A stretch of DNA of 64,000 bases from Mesorhizobium sp. NFR06 (GTDB taxonomy: Bacteria > Pseudomonadota > Alphaproteobacteria > Rhizobiales > Rhizobiaceae). Below are positions 44,034 through 52,413 of the stretch, in pieces (position 1 is the stretch's first letter; each line of letters starts with the position of its first letter). The notes under the pieces are model-generated. The model was not told where the DNA came from. It saw only the letters and a program-made list of their open reading frames with translations, and did not search any database. The stretch is taken from NCBI RefSeq assembly GCF_900115245.1, contig NZ_FOVT01000002.1:1-64000 (forward strand), read 5' to 3'. Made by a program: the position numbers and the translations under genes.

Positions 44034-44399
44034 GCCGTCCCCGATGCTGAAGGGGACGCGACGAACTGCTCCCCGGTTGGGGATGACTAAGAAAGCCGCA
44101 AATCAGGCCGGTTCAACAAGTTTCGGTCGTAGTAGAAGTGTAGCGCGTAAATACAGGAAATCGGCGATGGCGTTTCATCTTAGCGCCGATACATCCCACG
44201 ATGGCCCTATTGACCGGAACATACGGGCGGCCGCGCAACGCACCTGACCAATCCTTCAATGCGCATCGGAGCCACGTCGGTGCCATGGTTTACAACTATA
44301 CAAATCTGCGGCGATCATCGCCGCAAATCTTGAAAATCGTAAACCGACTGAACAAAAACCGAGAACATATGGCTCGCTGCCAGTCCGGCGTGAACCAGC
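44034..44399. other. Gene-free stretch upstream of trbB
   Basis: No gene is seen in these 366 bases. They separate copG from trbB, which are usually adjacent, and probably contain the trb promoter. The stretch includes a nested dyad at 44287-44345. Confidence 0.55.
44287..44345. promoter_or_regulatory. Nested dyad upstream of the trb operon
   Basis: TGCGGCGAT and ATCGCCGCA (44307-44325) form a near-perfect 19-base dyad around one central base. A second pair, GGTTTAC at 44287-44293 and GTAAACC at 44339-44345, is centred on the same base, 44316. Two palindromes sharing one centre suggest a protein-bound operator for the transfer genes, or a foldable element. Confidence 0.55.
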
Positions 44400-44837
44400 C
44401 TAGATCCCTCCGGCTTCCTTCGGATCGATATCCTCCGATATCTCCTGGCGCAGCTTCGGCCCCTTGGCCAGGCGCCTTCCGAGGGCCGTGACGAAGGCCT
44501 CGTAGCGCTCGGCTGCCTTGGCGCGCGCGGCCTGCGCCGCGGGCTCTGGCAGGGCAGGCGTGGTCGCGAGCCAGAAGCGGACGAACACCGCCAGGGTCTC
44601 GACCGCGATGCCGACATCGCGCTCCTGCCGGGCAAGGCGCCGATCGACCTGGTCGAGGCGCTTGGCGATCGCTGCCTCACGACGTTCGTCCGCATCCGGC
44701 GACAGGAACGAAGCGATGGCGGCCTCCGCGATCATGGATTGGGATTGATCGCGCCGGGCCGCATAGTCGGCAAGCATCCTCATGATCGGCTGATCAAGAT
44801 AGACAGAGATTTGCGCTTTCTTTTTGCGGGTGGTCAT
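44400..44837 (-). CDS. CopG/ribbon-helix-helix protein of the transfer module
   Basis: 145 residues. The N-terminus AQISVYLDQPIMRMLADYAA is a ribbon-helix-helix strand and helix, followed by a long helical region (AKRLDQVDRRLARQERDVGI) and a C-terminal domain. Such genes sit between traG and trbB in many ICEs and probably act as relaxosome accessory or repressor proteins. It starts 5 bases after the traG stop. Confidence 0.85.
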   Translation of the reverse strand: MTTRKKKAQISVYLDQPIMRMLADYAARRDQSQSMIAEAAIASFLSPDADERREAAIAKRLDQVDRRLARQERDVGIAVETLAVFVRFWLATTPALPEPAAQAARAKAAERYEAFVTALGRRLAKGPKLRQEISEDIDPKEAGGI

Positions 44838-44842
44838 GGCGT

Positions 44843-46831
44843 CTACAGCTCCATGCCGTCATCGGGATCGAGAGAAACCTGCCGCGCCACACCCTGCATG
44901 AGACGTGCCAGGCGTCGATTGCGAATGGCGTCATCGTCGTCGCCATCGTCGGCGGGGTCGATCTCGAACTCGTTTTCCATCGGAGGCGTTTTGTCGACTG
45001 GCCGCGCACGATCGAGTTCCGGCTGCAGACGCCGCTCCGATCCAGCCGGACCTGCGGCGTCTCGAAGAGGTGTGCCTGGATCTTCTGTGCCTTCAGGGCT
45101 AGGCAGGAACGGCAGCAGGCTCCAGTCGTCAGCATGGGCCTCTTCTGATCGCGTCAGTTCGGGCGGCGGCAGTACGCGCTCCCGCAAACGGACATCCTCG
45201 TAGTAGCGCGCCTTCTTGGCCCTGATCGGCGGCGTGCCTGCCACCATCACGATCTCGTCGGTCGGCGGAAGCTGCATGATCTCGCCTGGGGTCAGCAACT
45301 GGCGTGCGGTCTCCTGCCGCGACACCATGAGATGTCCGAGCCAGGGCGACAGACGGTGACCGGCATAGTTCTTCATCGCCCGCATCTCGGTTGCCGTGCC
45401 GAGCGCGTCTGAGACGCGTTTGGCGGTCCTTTCATCGTTGGTGGCGAAGCTCACGCGCACATGGCAATTGTCGAGGATCGAGTTGTTGGGACCGTAGGCC
45501 TTCTCGATCTGGTTCAGCGACTGCGCGATGAGAAAGGCTTTCAGCCCATAGCCGGCCATGAATGCCAAGGCGGATTCGAAGAAGTCGAGCCGGCCAAGTG
45601 CCGGGAACTCGTCCAGCATGAGCAACAGCCGATGCCGATCTGCCTTGGATTGCAGGTCCTCCGTCAGGCGGCGGCCGATCTGGTTCAGGATCAGCCGGAT
45701 CAGTGGCTTCGTCCGATTGATATCGGACGGCGGCACGACGAGATAAAGCGTTGCCGGTCGCTTGCCGCCGACGATGTCGGCAATCCTCCAGTCGCAGCGC
45801 CGGGTCACCTCGGCGACGACGGGATCGCGATAGAGACCAAGGAAGGACATTGCGGTCGAAAGCACGCCCGAGCGTTCATTGTCGGACTTGTTGAGCAGTT
45901 CACGCGCGGCACTTGCGATAACGGGATGCGGGCCGCTCGCCCCGAGATGCGCCGTCTTCATCATCGCGGCCAGCGTCGACTCGATCGGCCGCCTGGGATC
46001 GGACAGGAAGGCCGCCACGCCGGCCAGCGTCTTATCCTCCTCGGCATAGAGGACGTGCAGGATCGCGCCGACCAGCAGAGCGTGGCTGGTCTTTTCCCAA
46101 TGGTTGCGCTTCTCCAGGCTCCCTTCGGGGTCGACCAGAATGTCGGCGATGTTCTGGACGTCGCGGACCTCCCATTCGCCGCGGCGGACTTCCAGCAGGG
46201 GATTGTATGCCGACGATTTGAAATTGGTCGGGTCAAAGAGAAGAACGCGGCCGTGCCGAGCCCGAAAACCGGCGGTGAGTTGCCAGTTCTCGCCTTTGAT
46301 GTCGTGGACGATCGCTGAGCCAGGCCAGGTCAGCAGCGAGGGCACCACCAGGCCCACACCCTTGCCGGATCGGGTCGGTGCGAAGCACAGCACATGCTCA
46401 GGCCCGTCATGGCGCAGATAGTAGCGATCGTAGCGCCCGAGCACGACGCCGTCGGCGCCGAGCAGACCGGCACTCTCCACCTCCCTCCTGCCGGCCCATC
46501 GCGCCGAACCATAGGTGTAGACATTCTTGCTTTCGCGCGCTCGCCACACCGACATGCCTATCGCGACAATGATCGAGAGGAAGCCGCCGGATACTGCGAT
46601 CAAGCCGCCTTCCACAAAGACGGTAGGAGCGTAGGCGTCGTAGAAATACCACCACCAGAAAAGAGCGGGCGGATGGTATATGGGCAAACCCGCGAGCTCG
46701 AACCAGGGCGGGCCGAGCTGGGGCTGGAAGCCTAGCTTCCATGCGATCCATTGCGTGGCCGTCCACGTCGTCAACAGGACGATCAGGAAGACGGTAAGGA
46801 TCTGGCCCCAGAGGATTTTCGTGGCGGACAT
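44843..46831 (-). CDS. traG: TraG coupling protein (VirD4-like)
   Basis: 662 residues. Two N-terminal membrane helices (ILTVFLIVLLTTWTATQWIA and an IPYHPPALFW-like loop region then GGLIAVSGGFLSIIVAIGM). Walker A is FAPTRSGKGVGLVVPSLLTW, and Walker B is LLLMLDEFPALGRLD. It links the relaxase complex to the T4SS channel. A disordered acidic C-terminal tail follows. Its start is 22 bases from the relaxase stop. Confidence 0.95.
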   Translation of the reverse strand: MSATKILWGQILTVFLIVLLTTWTATQWIAWKLGFQPQLGPPWFELAGLPIYHPPALFWWWYFYDAYAPTVFVEGGLIAVSGGFLSIIVAIGMSVWRARESKNVYTYGSARWAGRREVESAGLLGADGVVLGRYDRYYLRHDGPEHVLCFAPTRSGKGVGLVVPSLLTWPGSAIVHDIKGENWQLTAGFRARHGRVLLFDPTNFKSSAYNPLLEVRRGEWEVRDVQNIADILVDPEGSLEKRNHWEKTSHALLVGAILHVLYAEEDKTLAGVAAFLSDPRRPIESTLAAMMKTAHLGASGPHPVIASAARELLNKSDNERSGVLSTAMSFLGLYRDPVVAEVTRRCDWRIADIVGGKRPATLYLVVPPSDINRTKPLIRLILNQIGRRLTEDLQSKADRHRLLLMLDEFPALGRLDFFESALAFMAGYGLKAFLIAQSLNQIEKAYGPNNSILDNCHVRVSFATNDERTAKRVSDALGTATEMRAMKNYAGHRLSPWLGHLMVSRQETARQLLTPGEIMQLPPTDEIVMVAGTPPIRAKKARYYEDVRLRERVLPPPELTRSEEAHADDWSLLPFLPSPEGTEDPGTPLRDAAGPAGSERRLQPELDRARPVDKTPPMENEFEIDPADDGDDDDAIRNRRLARLMQGVARQVSLDPDDGMEL

Positions 46832-46852
46832 GGCAAGGTCCTCTTATTGTCG

Positions 46853-48607
46853 TCAGAGACCGAGACCGCGCTTGCGGCCAAAATTCCAATCGATGCCTCC
46901 ACCATCGCGGGCGACGCCGGAGACGTGCCGGCCGAGTTGCCTTTCGAGCGAGGGCGACCAGGGGACGAGCTGGAAGCCAAGGCCCCTATCCCCACTGATG
47001 ACTTCGAGCATGGCGAAGCGACCGGAGGTGAGCGCGAAGCGCTGGCGATATGTGCCCGCGACATAATCTCCGCTGGCGGTTCGTTTGAATTGCAGCCCGG
47101 TATCGGCCGCAAGCTTCTTGCCAAGCGTCTCGATCTCGCGACGGCGCAGGGTCTCAAGCAGGTCACGCGTGAAGACGAGCCGCTGTCCGCGCCGCTCAGC
47201 GAGCCCTTGATCGACCAGATATTGCGCCCGCCGCTCCATCGCATCGCGGACCTCGGCGCCGAAGCCACTTGCGGCCAGAGCGACAGGTTCTCGGGCAAGG
47301 TTCTGTCGATCGAGCCAGGTCGACCCGGAGGCCGTAACCTGCCTTTCCACATCGAAATCGGAGCGGACGGCGAGCGCGACCCGACGCTGGCCGCGCGCAT
47401 CATCGAACTTGCGCAGCTCGACGATCGAGCCCGACGCGCTGTCGCCGGCTGCATCCAGATCGGCGAGCCTGATGTGATGCGTGCGTCCGTCGACGCCATC
47501 GACGACGGCATACGCGGTGCCGCTCAGTTCGTCGTCGAGGCCGCGGTCGACCAGTCGACCGATAATGGACGTATCAAGACTTTCCGCCGCGAGCACATAA
47601 CTGGCTGAGGCGCGCTCGATGCCTCGCTCGGCAAGCGCCCTGTGCATGCGCTTGATGATATCGCTGCGCAAACCGAGCTCTCGAAGCGTCGCCTCGGCCC
47701 TGTCATCGATCGTCCACTGGCCGGGCCCGATCTGATCGGCGAGACCGAGGGTCTCGAGCTTGCGCAGGCGCCCGACCTTGAGCGCATGATATTCATCAGG
47801 CTGCGTGTGGGAGTCAGGAGCCAGGTCAATGATCCCGGTGTTGCCGGCATCGCGCAGGAGCTGGCGGTCGAGTTGCGTCCAACGCTCGATATGGACCTGG
47901 ATCTCAAGGGCACGCCGGATGTCCAGGTCAGTACGCGGTCCAAGTTCCTGGGTGATCAGATCGCGCGCCCGATCGCGCATGCCTTCCTTGATGTAATCGC
48001 GAGAGATGACCAGGTCCTGGCCGTCGTCGCGAATACCACGCACGATCAGATGAATGTGCGGGTGTTCGGTATTCCAGTGATCGACCGCCACCCAGTCGAG
48101 CCGCGTGCCGAGGTCTTTTTCCATCCGCATAACCAGGTCGCGCGCAAAGGACTTTAGGTCCACCATCTCCAGGGCCTCGTCGGGCGAGACGATGAAGCGG
48201 AAGTGATGCCGGTCGCCTTCAAGGCGCGCGGCAAAGGCGTCGCCGTCGACGTCTTCCATATCCGGTCCGAACAGCCGCGCCTTGTCCCCGTCCCGGGTCA
48301 CGCCTTCCCGGCGCAAATAACTCAGGTGCGTTCCAAGCGGGGCAGTGCGGCCGGCGTGCCGGACGACACGCGCCTTGACGACTGCGCCGCGCGAACGCGA
48401 GGTAATGAGGCGGTTGGCCTGGATGCTCGCGCGCTGGCCGTGACCGAAACGAGAGCGATTGCCGGCCACAATCCGGCCCGAGCGCGAGATGCCGCCCCCG
48501 GCTTTTTTCGCGGCGGCTAACGCTTGGGCGATAAAAGGCCGTGCCTGCTGAGTGCGGGTCGAGCGAATGCGGCCGGGTCGAATGCGAAACTCGCGCTCAT
48601 CCGTCAT
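46853..48607 (-). CDS. Relaxase/mobilisation nuclease with HUH motif
   Basis: 584 residues from ATG 48607; the longer frame is arginine-rich upstream sequence. N-terminal relaxase domain with VDHWNTEHPHIHLIVRG (the HxH of HUH relaxases) and the KARVVRHAGRTAPLGTHLSY, LRREGVT start. The C-terminal half is the DUF3363 part (STWLDRQNLAREPVALAASG and YRQRFALTSGRFAMLEV). This is the plan of RlxS-like relaxases of rhizobial ICEs. It nicks oriT and stays on the 5' end of the transferred strand. The candidate nic site lies just upstream. Confidence 0.92.
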   Translation of the reverse strand: MTDEREFRIRPGRIRSTRTQQARPFIAQALAAAKKAGGGISRSGRIVAGNRSRFGHGQRASIQANRLITSRSRGAVVKARVVRHAGRTAPLGTHLSYLRREGVTRDGDKARLFGPDMEDVDGDAFAARLEGDRHHFRFIVSPDEALEMVDLKSFARDLVMRMEKDLGTRLDWVAVDHWNTEHPHIHLIVRGIRDDGQDLVISRDYIKEGMRDRARDLITQELGPRTDLDIRRALEIQVHIERWTQLDRQLLRDAGNTGIIDLAPDSHTQPDEYHALKVGRLRKLETLGLADQIGPGQWTIDDRAEATLRELGLRSDIIKRMHRALAERGIERASASYVLAAESLDTSIIGRLVDRGLDDELSGTAYAVVDGVDGRTHHIRLADLDAAGDSASGSIVELRKFDDARGQRRVALAVRSDFDVERQVTASGSTWLDRQNLAREPVALAASGFGAEVRDAMERRAQYLVDQGLAERRGQRLVFTRDLLETLRRREIETLGKKLAADTGLQFKRTASGDYVAGTYRQRFALTSGRFAMLEVISGDRGLGFQLVPWSPSLERQLGRHVSGVARDGGGIDWNFGRKRGLGL

Positions 48608-48851
48608 GGCATTGTCCCGCAATGTGGAAAAGAAGGTGCGGATACAAGGCTTTGGACGGTCGGCGCACATTGGGCCGGGTAACTGCAATGTGCGATGCGA
48701 TGCCCGATTGCCAGGTAAGCCCCGCCACACGCCCGCCGCGCAATGTGCGCGCTTTTATCCTGCCCTCGTCCGGTTGCGGTTCCCGCCCCTCCCCTCGCGC
48801 GCTCCATGATGCGCCAGACCCCCGATAAAGCGCGAACTAAGCGCCTGGCGA
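48608..48851 (+). other. Candidate origin of transfer (oriT)
   Basis: The 244-base gap between relaxase and transglycosylase genes holds TATCCTGCCC at 48756-48765, the core of the RP4 (IncP) nick region, with the expected nick after the G. Immediately before it is the palindrome GCGCAATGTGCGC at 48739-48751. CAATGTG recurs at 48620-48626 and 48686-48692, and its reverse CACATTG at 48666-48672, so CGCACATTG (48664-48672) and CAATGTGCG (48686-48694) form a hairpin. Repeats next to nic are the usual relaxase-binding layout. Confidence 0.7.
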
Positions 48852-49613
48852 TCATGGCTGCCCTCCCACGGCCGTGCGCGACACGAAAAGGCCTTTCGAC
48901 TGTACGCCAGTAAGGGTTTCGGATGGCGCCGGAACGGGAAAGCGAGGACCGTCCGCTGGGCCGGGGGGCTGCAGGAGGTCGGCGCGGGCCGCGCTGCGAT
49001 CGCGCGCAGCAAAGACGCCAACGCCGCGCCAGTCACACGGCCGGACAACGGCAGACGAGCCCTTCGTTGGACGTACGGTACCTAGCGCCGGCACAAGCTT
49101 GGCGACATAGGCGCGCGTCTCAGCCGGCAGCGGACGGCCCGTTGCGCGATGCTCATCGTAGCGCGTCGGGCCGGCATTGTAGGCGGCGAGCATGGCGGCA
49201 AGATTGCCGTAGCGGTCCCACAGCTCGCGCAGATACGCGGTGCCGGCGAGGATGTTGTCGTGCGGATCGTAAGGATCGCGACCGAGACTATGACGCACAC
49301 GAAGCTCCGCCCAGGTGCCGGGCATCACCTGCATCAGTCCCATTGCGCCCGCAGACGAGACGGCGCGCACGTCGCCCGCGCTCTCTGCCTGGAGCATGGC
49401 GACAATCCAGCGCCGCGGAATGCCGAAGCGCTGCGATGCCTCAGCAATATGACTGGCGATGGGACGCGCCGGCGCGCTTGCAGTCGACTGCGCGAGCGCC
49501 GTGACAGCCAGATCCGGCGCGCCACCGAAAGCCAGGCCGGCAAGAAGAAAGAGCGGGATGCGGCGACAAACGCCGCACCGCTTTGGCGCACGACAGATGC
49601 AGGAATTGGTCAT
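48852..49613 (-). CDS. Lytic transglycosylase (VirB1-like)
   Basis: 253 residues. An N-terminal signal peptide (RIPLFLLAGLAFGGAPDLAV) precedes the SLT domain with IVAMLQAESAGDVRAVSSAG (catalytic E in QAES), AMGLMQVMPGTWAELR, the DPHDNILAGTAYLRELWDRY pattern and AAYNAGPTRYDEH. It opens the peptidoglycan so the transfer channel can be built. It lies on the other side of the candidate oriT from the relaxase gene. Confidence 0.93.
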   Translation of the reverse strand: MTNSCICRAPKRCGVCRRIPLFLLAGLAFGGAPDLAVTALAQSTASAPARPIASHIAEASQRFGIPRRWIVAMLQAESAGDVRAVSSAGAMGLMQVMPGTWAELRVRHSLGRDPYDPHDNILAGTAYLRELWDRYGNLAAMLAAYNAGPTRYDEHRATGRPLPAETRAYVAKLVPALGTVRPTKGSSAVVRPCDWRGVGVFAARDRSAARADLLQPPGPADGPRFPVPAPSETLTGVQSKGLFVSRTAVGGQP

Positions 49614-49615
49614 GC

Positions 49616-49951
49616 TCAATCCTGCTCGTCACGCTTCTTCTGGCGCGTCCAGTGAAGGCCCCAATCACGACCGCTTTCGTCCGACTGGAATAAACGCGCG
49701 CGAACAGGCTGTGGAAGAACAGGATCGTCGAGCACAACGGAAATGAACGCGCCGGCGCGCTCGCCCGTGTGCTTCCAGCCCGCGCCGATCTCAGGTCCGT
49801 CTTCCTCACCAAGATGGATGCGGTAGGCAGGCGCGTTTTCGACGTCGGCGTTCTCGGCCGGAACAAAGGTCAGTTCGAGGTCGAGCGAGAGGGTGCGAAC
49901 GCGTCCGGTGTAGCCGGATGGAGTGCGCGAGAAGTGACCGATCTGTGCCAT
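49616..49951 (-). CDS. DUF736 protein
   Basis: 111 residues: QIGHFSRTPSGYTGRVRTLS, LDLELTFVPAENADVENAPA, YRIHLGEEDGPEIGAGWKHT and ISVVLDDPVLPQPVRARLF, ending WTRQKKRDEQD. DUF736 proteins are small beta-barrel-like proteins found next to ICE relaxase genes. A second copy is at 54206. A functional role in transfer is suggested by conserved position only. Confidence 0.9.
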   Translation of the reverse strand: MAQIGHFSRTPSGYTGRVRTLSLDLELTFVPAENADVENAPAYRIHLGEEDGPEIGAGWKHTGERAGAFISVVLDDPVLPQPVRARLFQSDESGRDWGLHWTRQKKRDEQD

Positions 49952-50018
49952 GGACGGCTCCTTTGTGATGCGGTGGAGATGAAGCGCGCCGAGCGAACGA
50001 CGCGCGGCGAGCGCGCGG

Positions 50019-50564
50019 TCACCGCGTCGGCGCGCGCCATTGGAAGTGGCCGTATCCCTCCTCGTCGGTCCACAATGGGACGGCGCGGCCGATGATGCTG
50101 TTGGTGGAAGTCAGGCCGAAATAGCGACCGTCGAGGCTGTCGCGGACCTGCCAATTCATGAGGAAGAGCTCGCCGGTCGACACGCGCTGGCAGCCCTGCC
50201 AGATAGGCAGATCGCGGCCGGCGCGATCGCGTTCGAGCGCCGCGCCAACGTCGATCGCGCCGACAGTGATCTTCAGGCCGGTTCGACAGACGGTCTGACC
50301 AGGGACGGCGAGGACGCGTTTAACCAGCGGCACGCCTTTTGGCAGGTAACCGCGCTCGGCCAGGAACACAGCCAGCGTTTCGGGAGCGCTGACGACGACA
50401 AGATCGCCGACTTCGAAGGAGCCGTTGAAGTCGACCGTATAGAAACCGATTGGTGCGCTCGCCGATGCGTTCCAGACCAGCTTGACTGGCATGCGAGCAA
50501 TCGCCGGATAGCCGACGCCGATGGTCCCGAGTGCGGTGCAGAGGATGAGACCGGATCGCGTCAT
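50019..50564 (-). CDS. traF: TraF signal peptidase (S26 family)
   Basis: 181 residues from ATG 50564, which overlaps the DUF2840 stop (ATGA). An N-terminal helix (LILCTALGTIGVGYPAIAR), then the catalytic serine in NASASAPIGFYTVD and the general-base lysine in GVPLVKRVLAVPGQTVC. TraF of RP4 processes and cyclises the TrbC pilin; the partner TrbC gene is at 42721. Confidence 0.93.
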   Translation of the reverse strand: MTRSGLILCTALGTIGVGYPAIARMPVKLVWNASASAPIGFYTVDFNGSFEVGDLVVVSAPETLAVFLAERGYLPKGVPLVKRVLAVPGQTVCRTGLKITVGAIDVGAALERDRAGRDLPIWQGCQRVSTGELFLMNWQVRDSLDGRYFGLTSTNSIIGRAVPLWTDEEGYGHFQWRAPTR

Positions 50565-51079
50565 GGCAGTGTCCTTCGACGCATCAGCCAAGCTTCATGC
50601 CGCGACGGCGTGTAGGTGGACGGCGTCTCACCGGCTCGCAGCCGGTTGTGGACATGGCGCCAGTGATCCGGATCGGCGTCGGCTGGATCGATACCAGCTG
50701 CCTCGATCGCATCGATGTGTTGAAGCACGCGCTCGACCACCGGCCAGGTTTCGGCCTTGACCAGGATCTCGCCTCCGGGGCGCACGAACGGCAGCGTCTG
50801 GAACGGCTCCCCACGGCAAACCGCGCGAACGATGTCGATGCGCGAGATGATCGTTCCGTGCTCGTTTGCAGCCCAGCGGACGAAGGCGAAGATGCTGTTC
50901 GCAGCAAAGCCGACGACGCTGCGGTGGCGATCGAGAATCTGTTCGTGGCTCTTGCGGCCGAACCTGATCCAGTGCTCGATCTGTTTCCGTCGCCAGATGA
51001 GATCCACGAGCGCGGTGAAGGGCGCTGGTCCGTCTGGCAGCGATCGGCCGCGCATGCGTTGTGCCGCATCACCGGTCAT
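50561..51079 (-). CDS. DUF2840 protein
   Basis: 172 residues from ATG 51079, with AAGGAG 7 bases upstream. ALVDLIWRRKQIEHWIRFGR, SIFAFVRWAANEHGTIISRI and LPFVRPGGEILVKAETWPVV are family landmarks, ending WHRHVHNRLRAGETPSTYTP-like. DUF2840 genes lie next to traF in rhizobial ICEs; role unknown. It is overlapped by the ParA relic stop upstream and the traF start downstream. Confidence 0.88.
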   Translation of the reverse strand: MTGDAAQRMRGRSLPDGPAPFTALVDLIWRRKQIEHWIRFGRKSHEQILDRHRSVVGFAANSIFAFVRWAANEHGTIISRIDIVRAVCRGEPFQTLPFVRPGGEILVKAETWPVVERVLQHIDAIEAAGIDPADADPDHWRHVHNRLRAGETPSTYTPSRHEAWLMRRRTLP

Positions 51080-51249
51080 GCGCGATCTCCTTCCGGGCTT
51101 CGTTGATGCGAGGGATCGAACGTGGAGGTCAGGGGCCCTGCATCGATGAGCATCAGCCGCTCCCCTGCTCCGATAAATCGGGCGGGGAGATGCAGGGCGC
51201 GCGTCGTTTGGGCGACTTCGCTTCTCTGATTGGGGAGCGCCACGATCAT
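51076..51249 (-). pseudogene. parA: 57-residue ParA relic with destroyed Walker A
   Basis: Start ATG overlaps the repA stop (ATGA), and its own stop overlaps the DUF2840 start. The reading MIVALPNQRSEVAQTTRALH follows the ParA N-terminus (MIVALLNQKGGVGKTTLALH is the pattern I recall for ICE ParA). Later LMLIDAGPLTSTFDPSHQRS keeps LIDA-x-P, D and QRS. Both lysines of the deviant Walker A are replaced (R and Q), and the remaining 150 or so residues are deleted. The frame and both four-base overlaps survive, so it may be kept for translational coupling. ParA is normally full-length at this position in related ICEs. Confidence 0.8.
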
Positions 51250-52403
51250 CGGGCGCCTCCCGATTTGTCATCGAGCGGGTGTCGCGGTGGCGGGACGTCG
51301 TGCTGAGAATTGCCCTGGTGTTTCTGGATCGGCAGGGGTGTGTTCTTGGCCGAGGTTAACTCGAAGCCGCTATGCACGCTGCTAACATGCTTTTGCACAT
51401 CGCCCGCGCGCGCTTCAAAGTTAGCTTCTCGGTTAGAATCTAAGTTAAGGGGGCGATTCCGTTTTTGAATCGACAGGCTTAGGCTCTGTTTCGGTTCCCG
51501 ATAGCACGTGCCTCCGGTTCCCGATGGCACGATAGTTCGGGTTCCCGATAGCACGAGCCGATCCACAGCCTGTGCGCCGCCCGCCATCGGTTCGAAGGCG
51601 AGGAGGACGCGTCCGCCGCTTTCGATCTCCAGTGACAGGACGTAGCCGGGAAGCGGCTGGCGCCTGACGATATCGCGCAGATCGAAGGCAAAGCGCTTGA
51701 AAGGGGAGAGGCTGCCGGACTTCAGATGGAGATGGCGGAAGTCGAAGCGCCAGCCATCGCGTTGGCGCCCACCATGCTTGCGTACGAGCCGATAGAGCCA
51801 GCGCTCTATCCCGCCGGTCAGATCGAAATAGGCCCGATCGATGGTCAGGATGAGCGCGTCGTCCATGACGGCGCGGTAAAACCAGTCCGGGACGATGAGC
51901 TCGATCCCGGCAGGGTTGCCTTGCCGATCGGTCCGCTCCTGCCATTCGTTGATCCAGGAGAAGCGGTGACGACGCCCTTCCGCTGCTTGGCGAATGGAAG
52001 TGCTTACGGTCGTCGACTGAAGGCGGTCCAGTGCGGCCTTGAGGCGCTGATAGTCGCGCAGCGAGGTGCCGCGACCGACGAAAGTGAGAATTTCATAAGG
52101 GGTCGCCGCCATGAGGCGCGAGGTGCGAAGCCCCGCGTCGCGCGCTTCGACAATCTGGCTTGCCGCCCAAATGAGGATGTCGGCATCCCAGATGGTCGCC
52201 ATGCCGTGATCCGCCACGGGCTCGACACGGATCGAGACGTTGCCGGCAGCAAAGTCGATCGGTGTGACGCGGTGGGATTTCGAGAGGGAAAAGAACGGGT
52301 AGGCCATGAGGTCCTGCGCGTCTCGTGGCGCGAAATCGCCGGGCAGCGCCTTGAAAAGGGCCAGTTGCCCGCGCTCCGAGATTGTCTGGTGTCGCGTCGT
52401 CAT
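51246..52403 (-). CDS. repA: RepA replication initiator
   Basis: 385 residues. The winged-helix initiator domain is seen in LMAYPFFSLSKSHRVTPIDF, ADILIWAASQIVEARDAGLR, TPYEILTFVGRGTSLRDYQR and ELIVPDWFYRAVMDDALILT. ICE RepA proteins support autonomous replication of the excised circle. The 3' half of the gene contains three iteron-like repeats on the DNA (51493-51555). The C-terminal tail is low-complexity and poorly conserved. Confidence 0.93.
   Translation of the reverse strand: MTTRHQTISERGQLALFKALPGDFAPRDAQDLMAYPFFSLSKSHRVTPIDFAAGNVSIRVEPVADHGMATIWDADILIWAASQIVEARDAGLRTSRLMAATPYEILTFVGRGTSLRDYQRLKAALDRLQSTTVSTSIRQAAEGRRHRFSWINEWQERTDRQGNPAGIELIVPDWFYRAVMDDALILTIDRAYFDLTGGIERWLYRLVRKHGGRQRDGWRFDFRHLHLKSGSLSPFKRFAFDLRDIVRRQPLPGYVLSLEIESGGRVLLAFEPMAGGAQAVDRLVLSGTRTIVPSGTGGTCYREPKQSLSLSIQKRNRPLNLDSNREANFEARAGDVQKHVSSVHSGFELTSAKNTPLPIQKHQGNSQHDVPPPRHPLDDKSGGAR
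51493..51555 (+). repeat. Three 16-bp iteron-like direct repeats inside repA
   Basis: GGTTCCCGATAGCACG is found at 51493-51508 and 51540-51555 exactly, and at 51516-51531 with one change (G for A). The spacing is 23 and 24 bases, about two helical turns. They lie in the coding region for a poorly conserved part of RepA. Iterons inside or beside the initiator gene are typical of replication origins, so this may be the oriV of the circular form. Confidence 0.75.
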
Positions 52404-52413
52404 CGGGGAAGGG

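Noticed and set aside
50561..51271. The longer DUF2840 frame starting at 51271
   Set aside because: The extra 64 residues overlap repA and the ParA relic and are arginine-rich; ATG 51079 has a good ribosome site.
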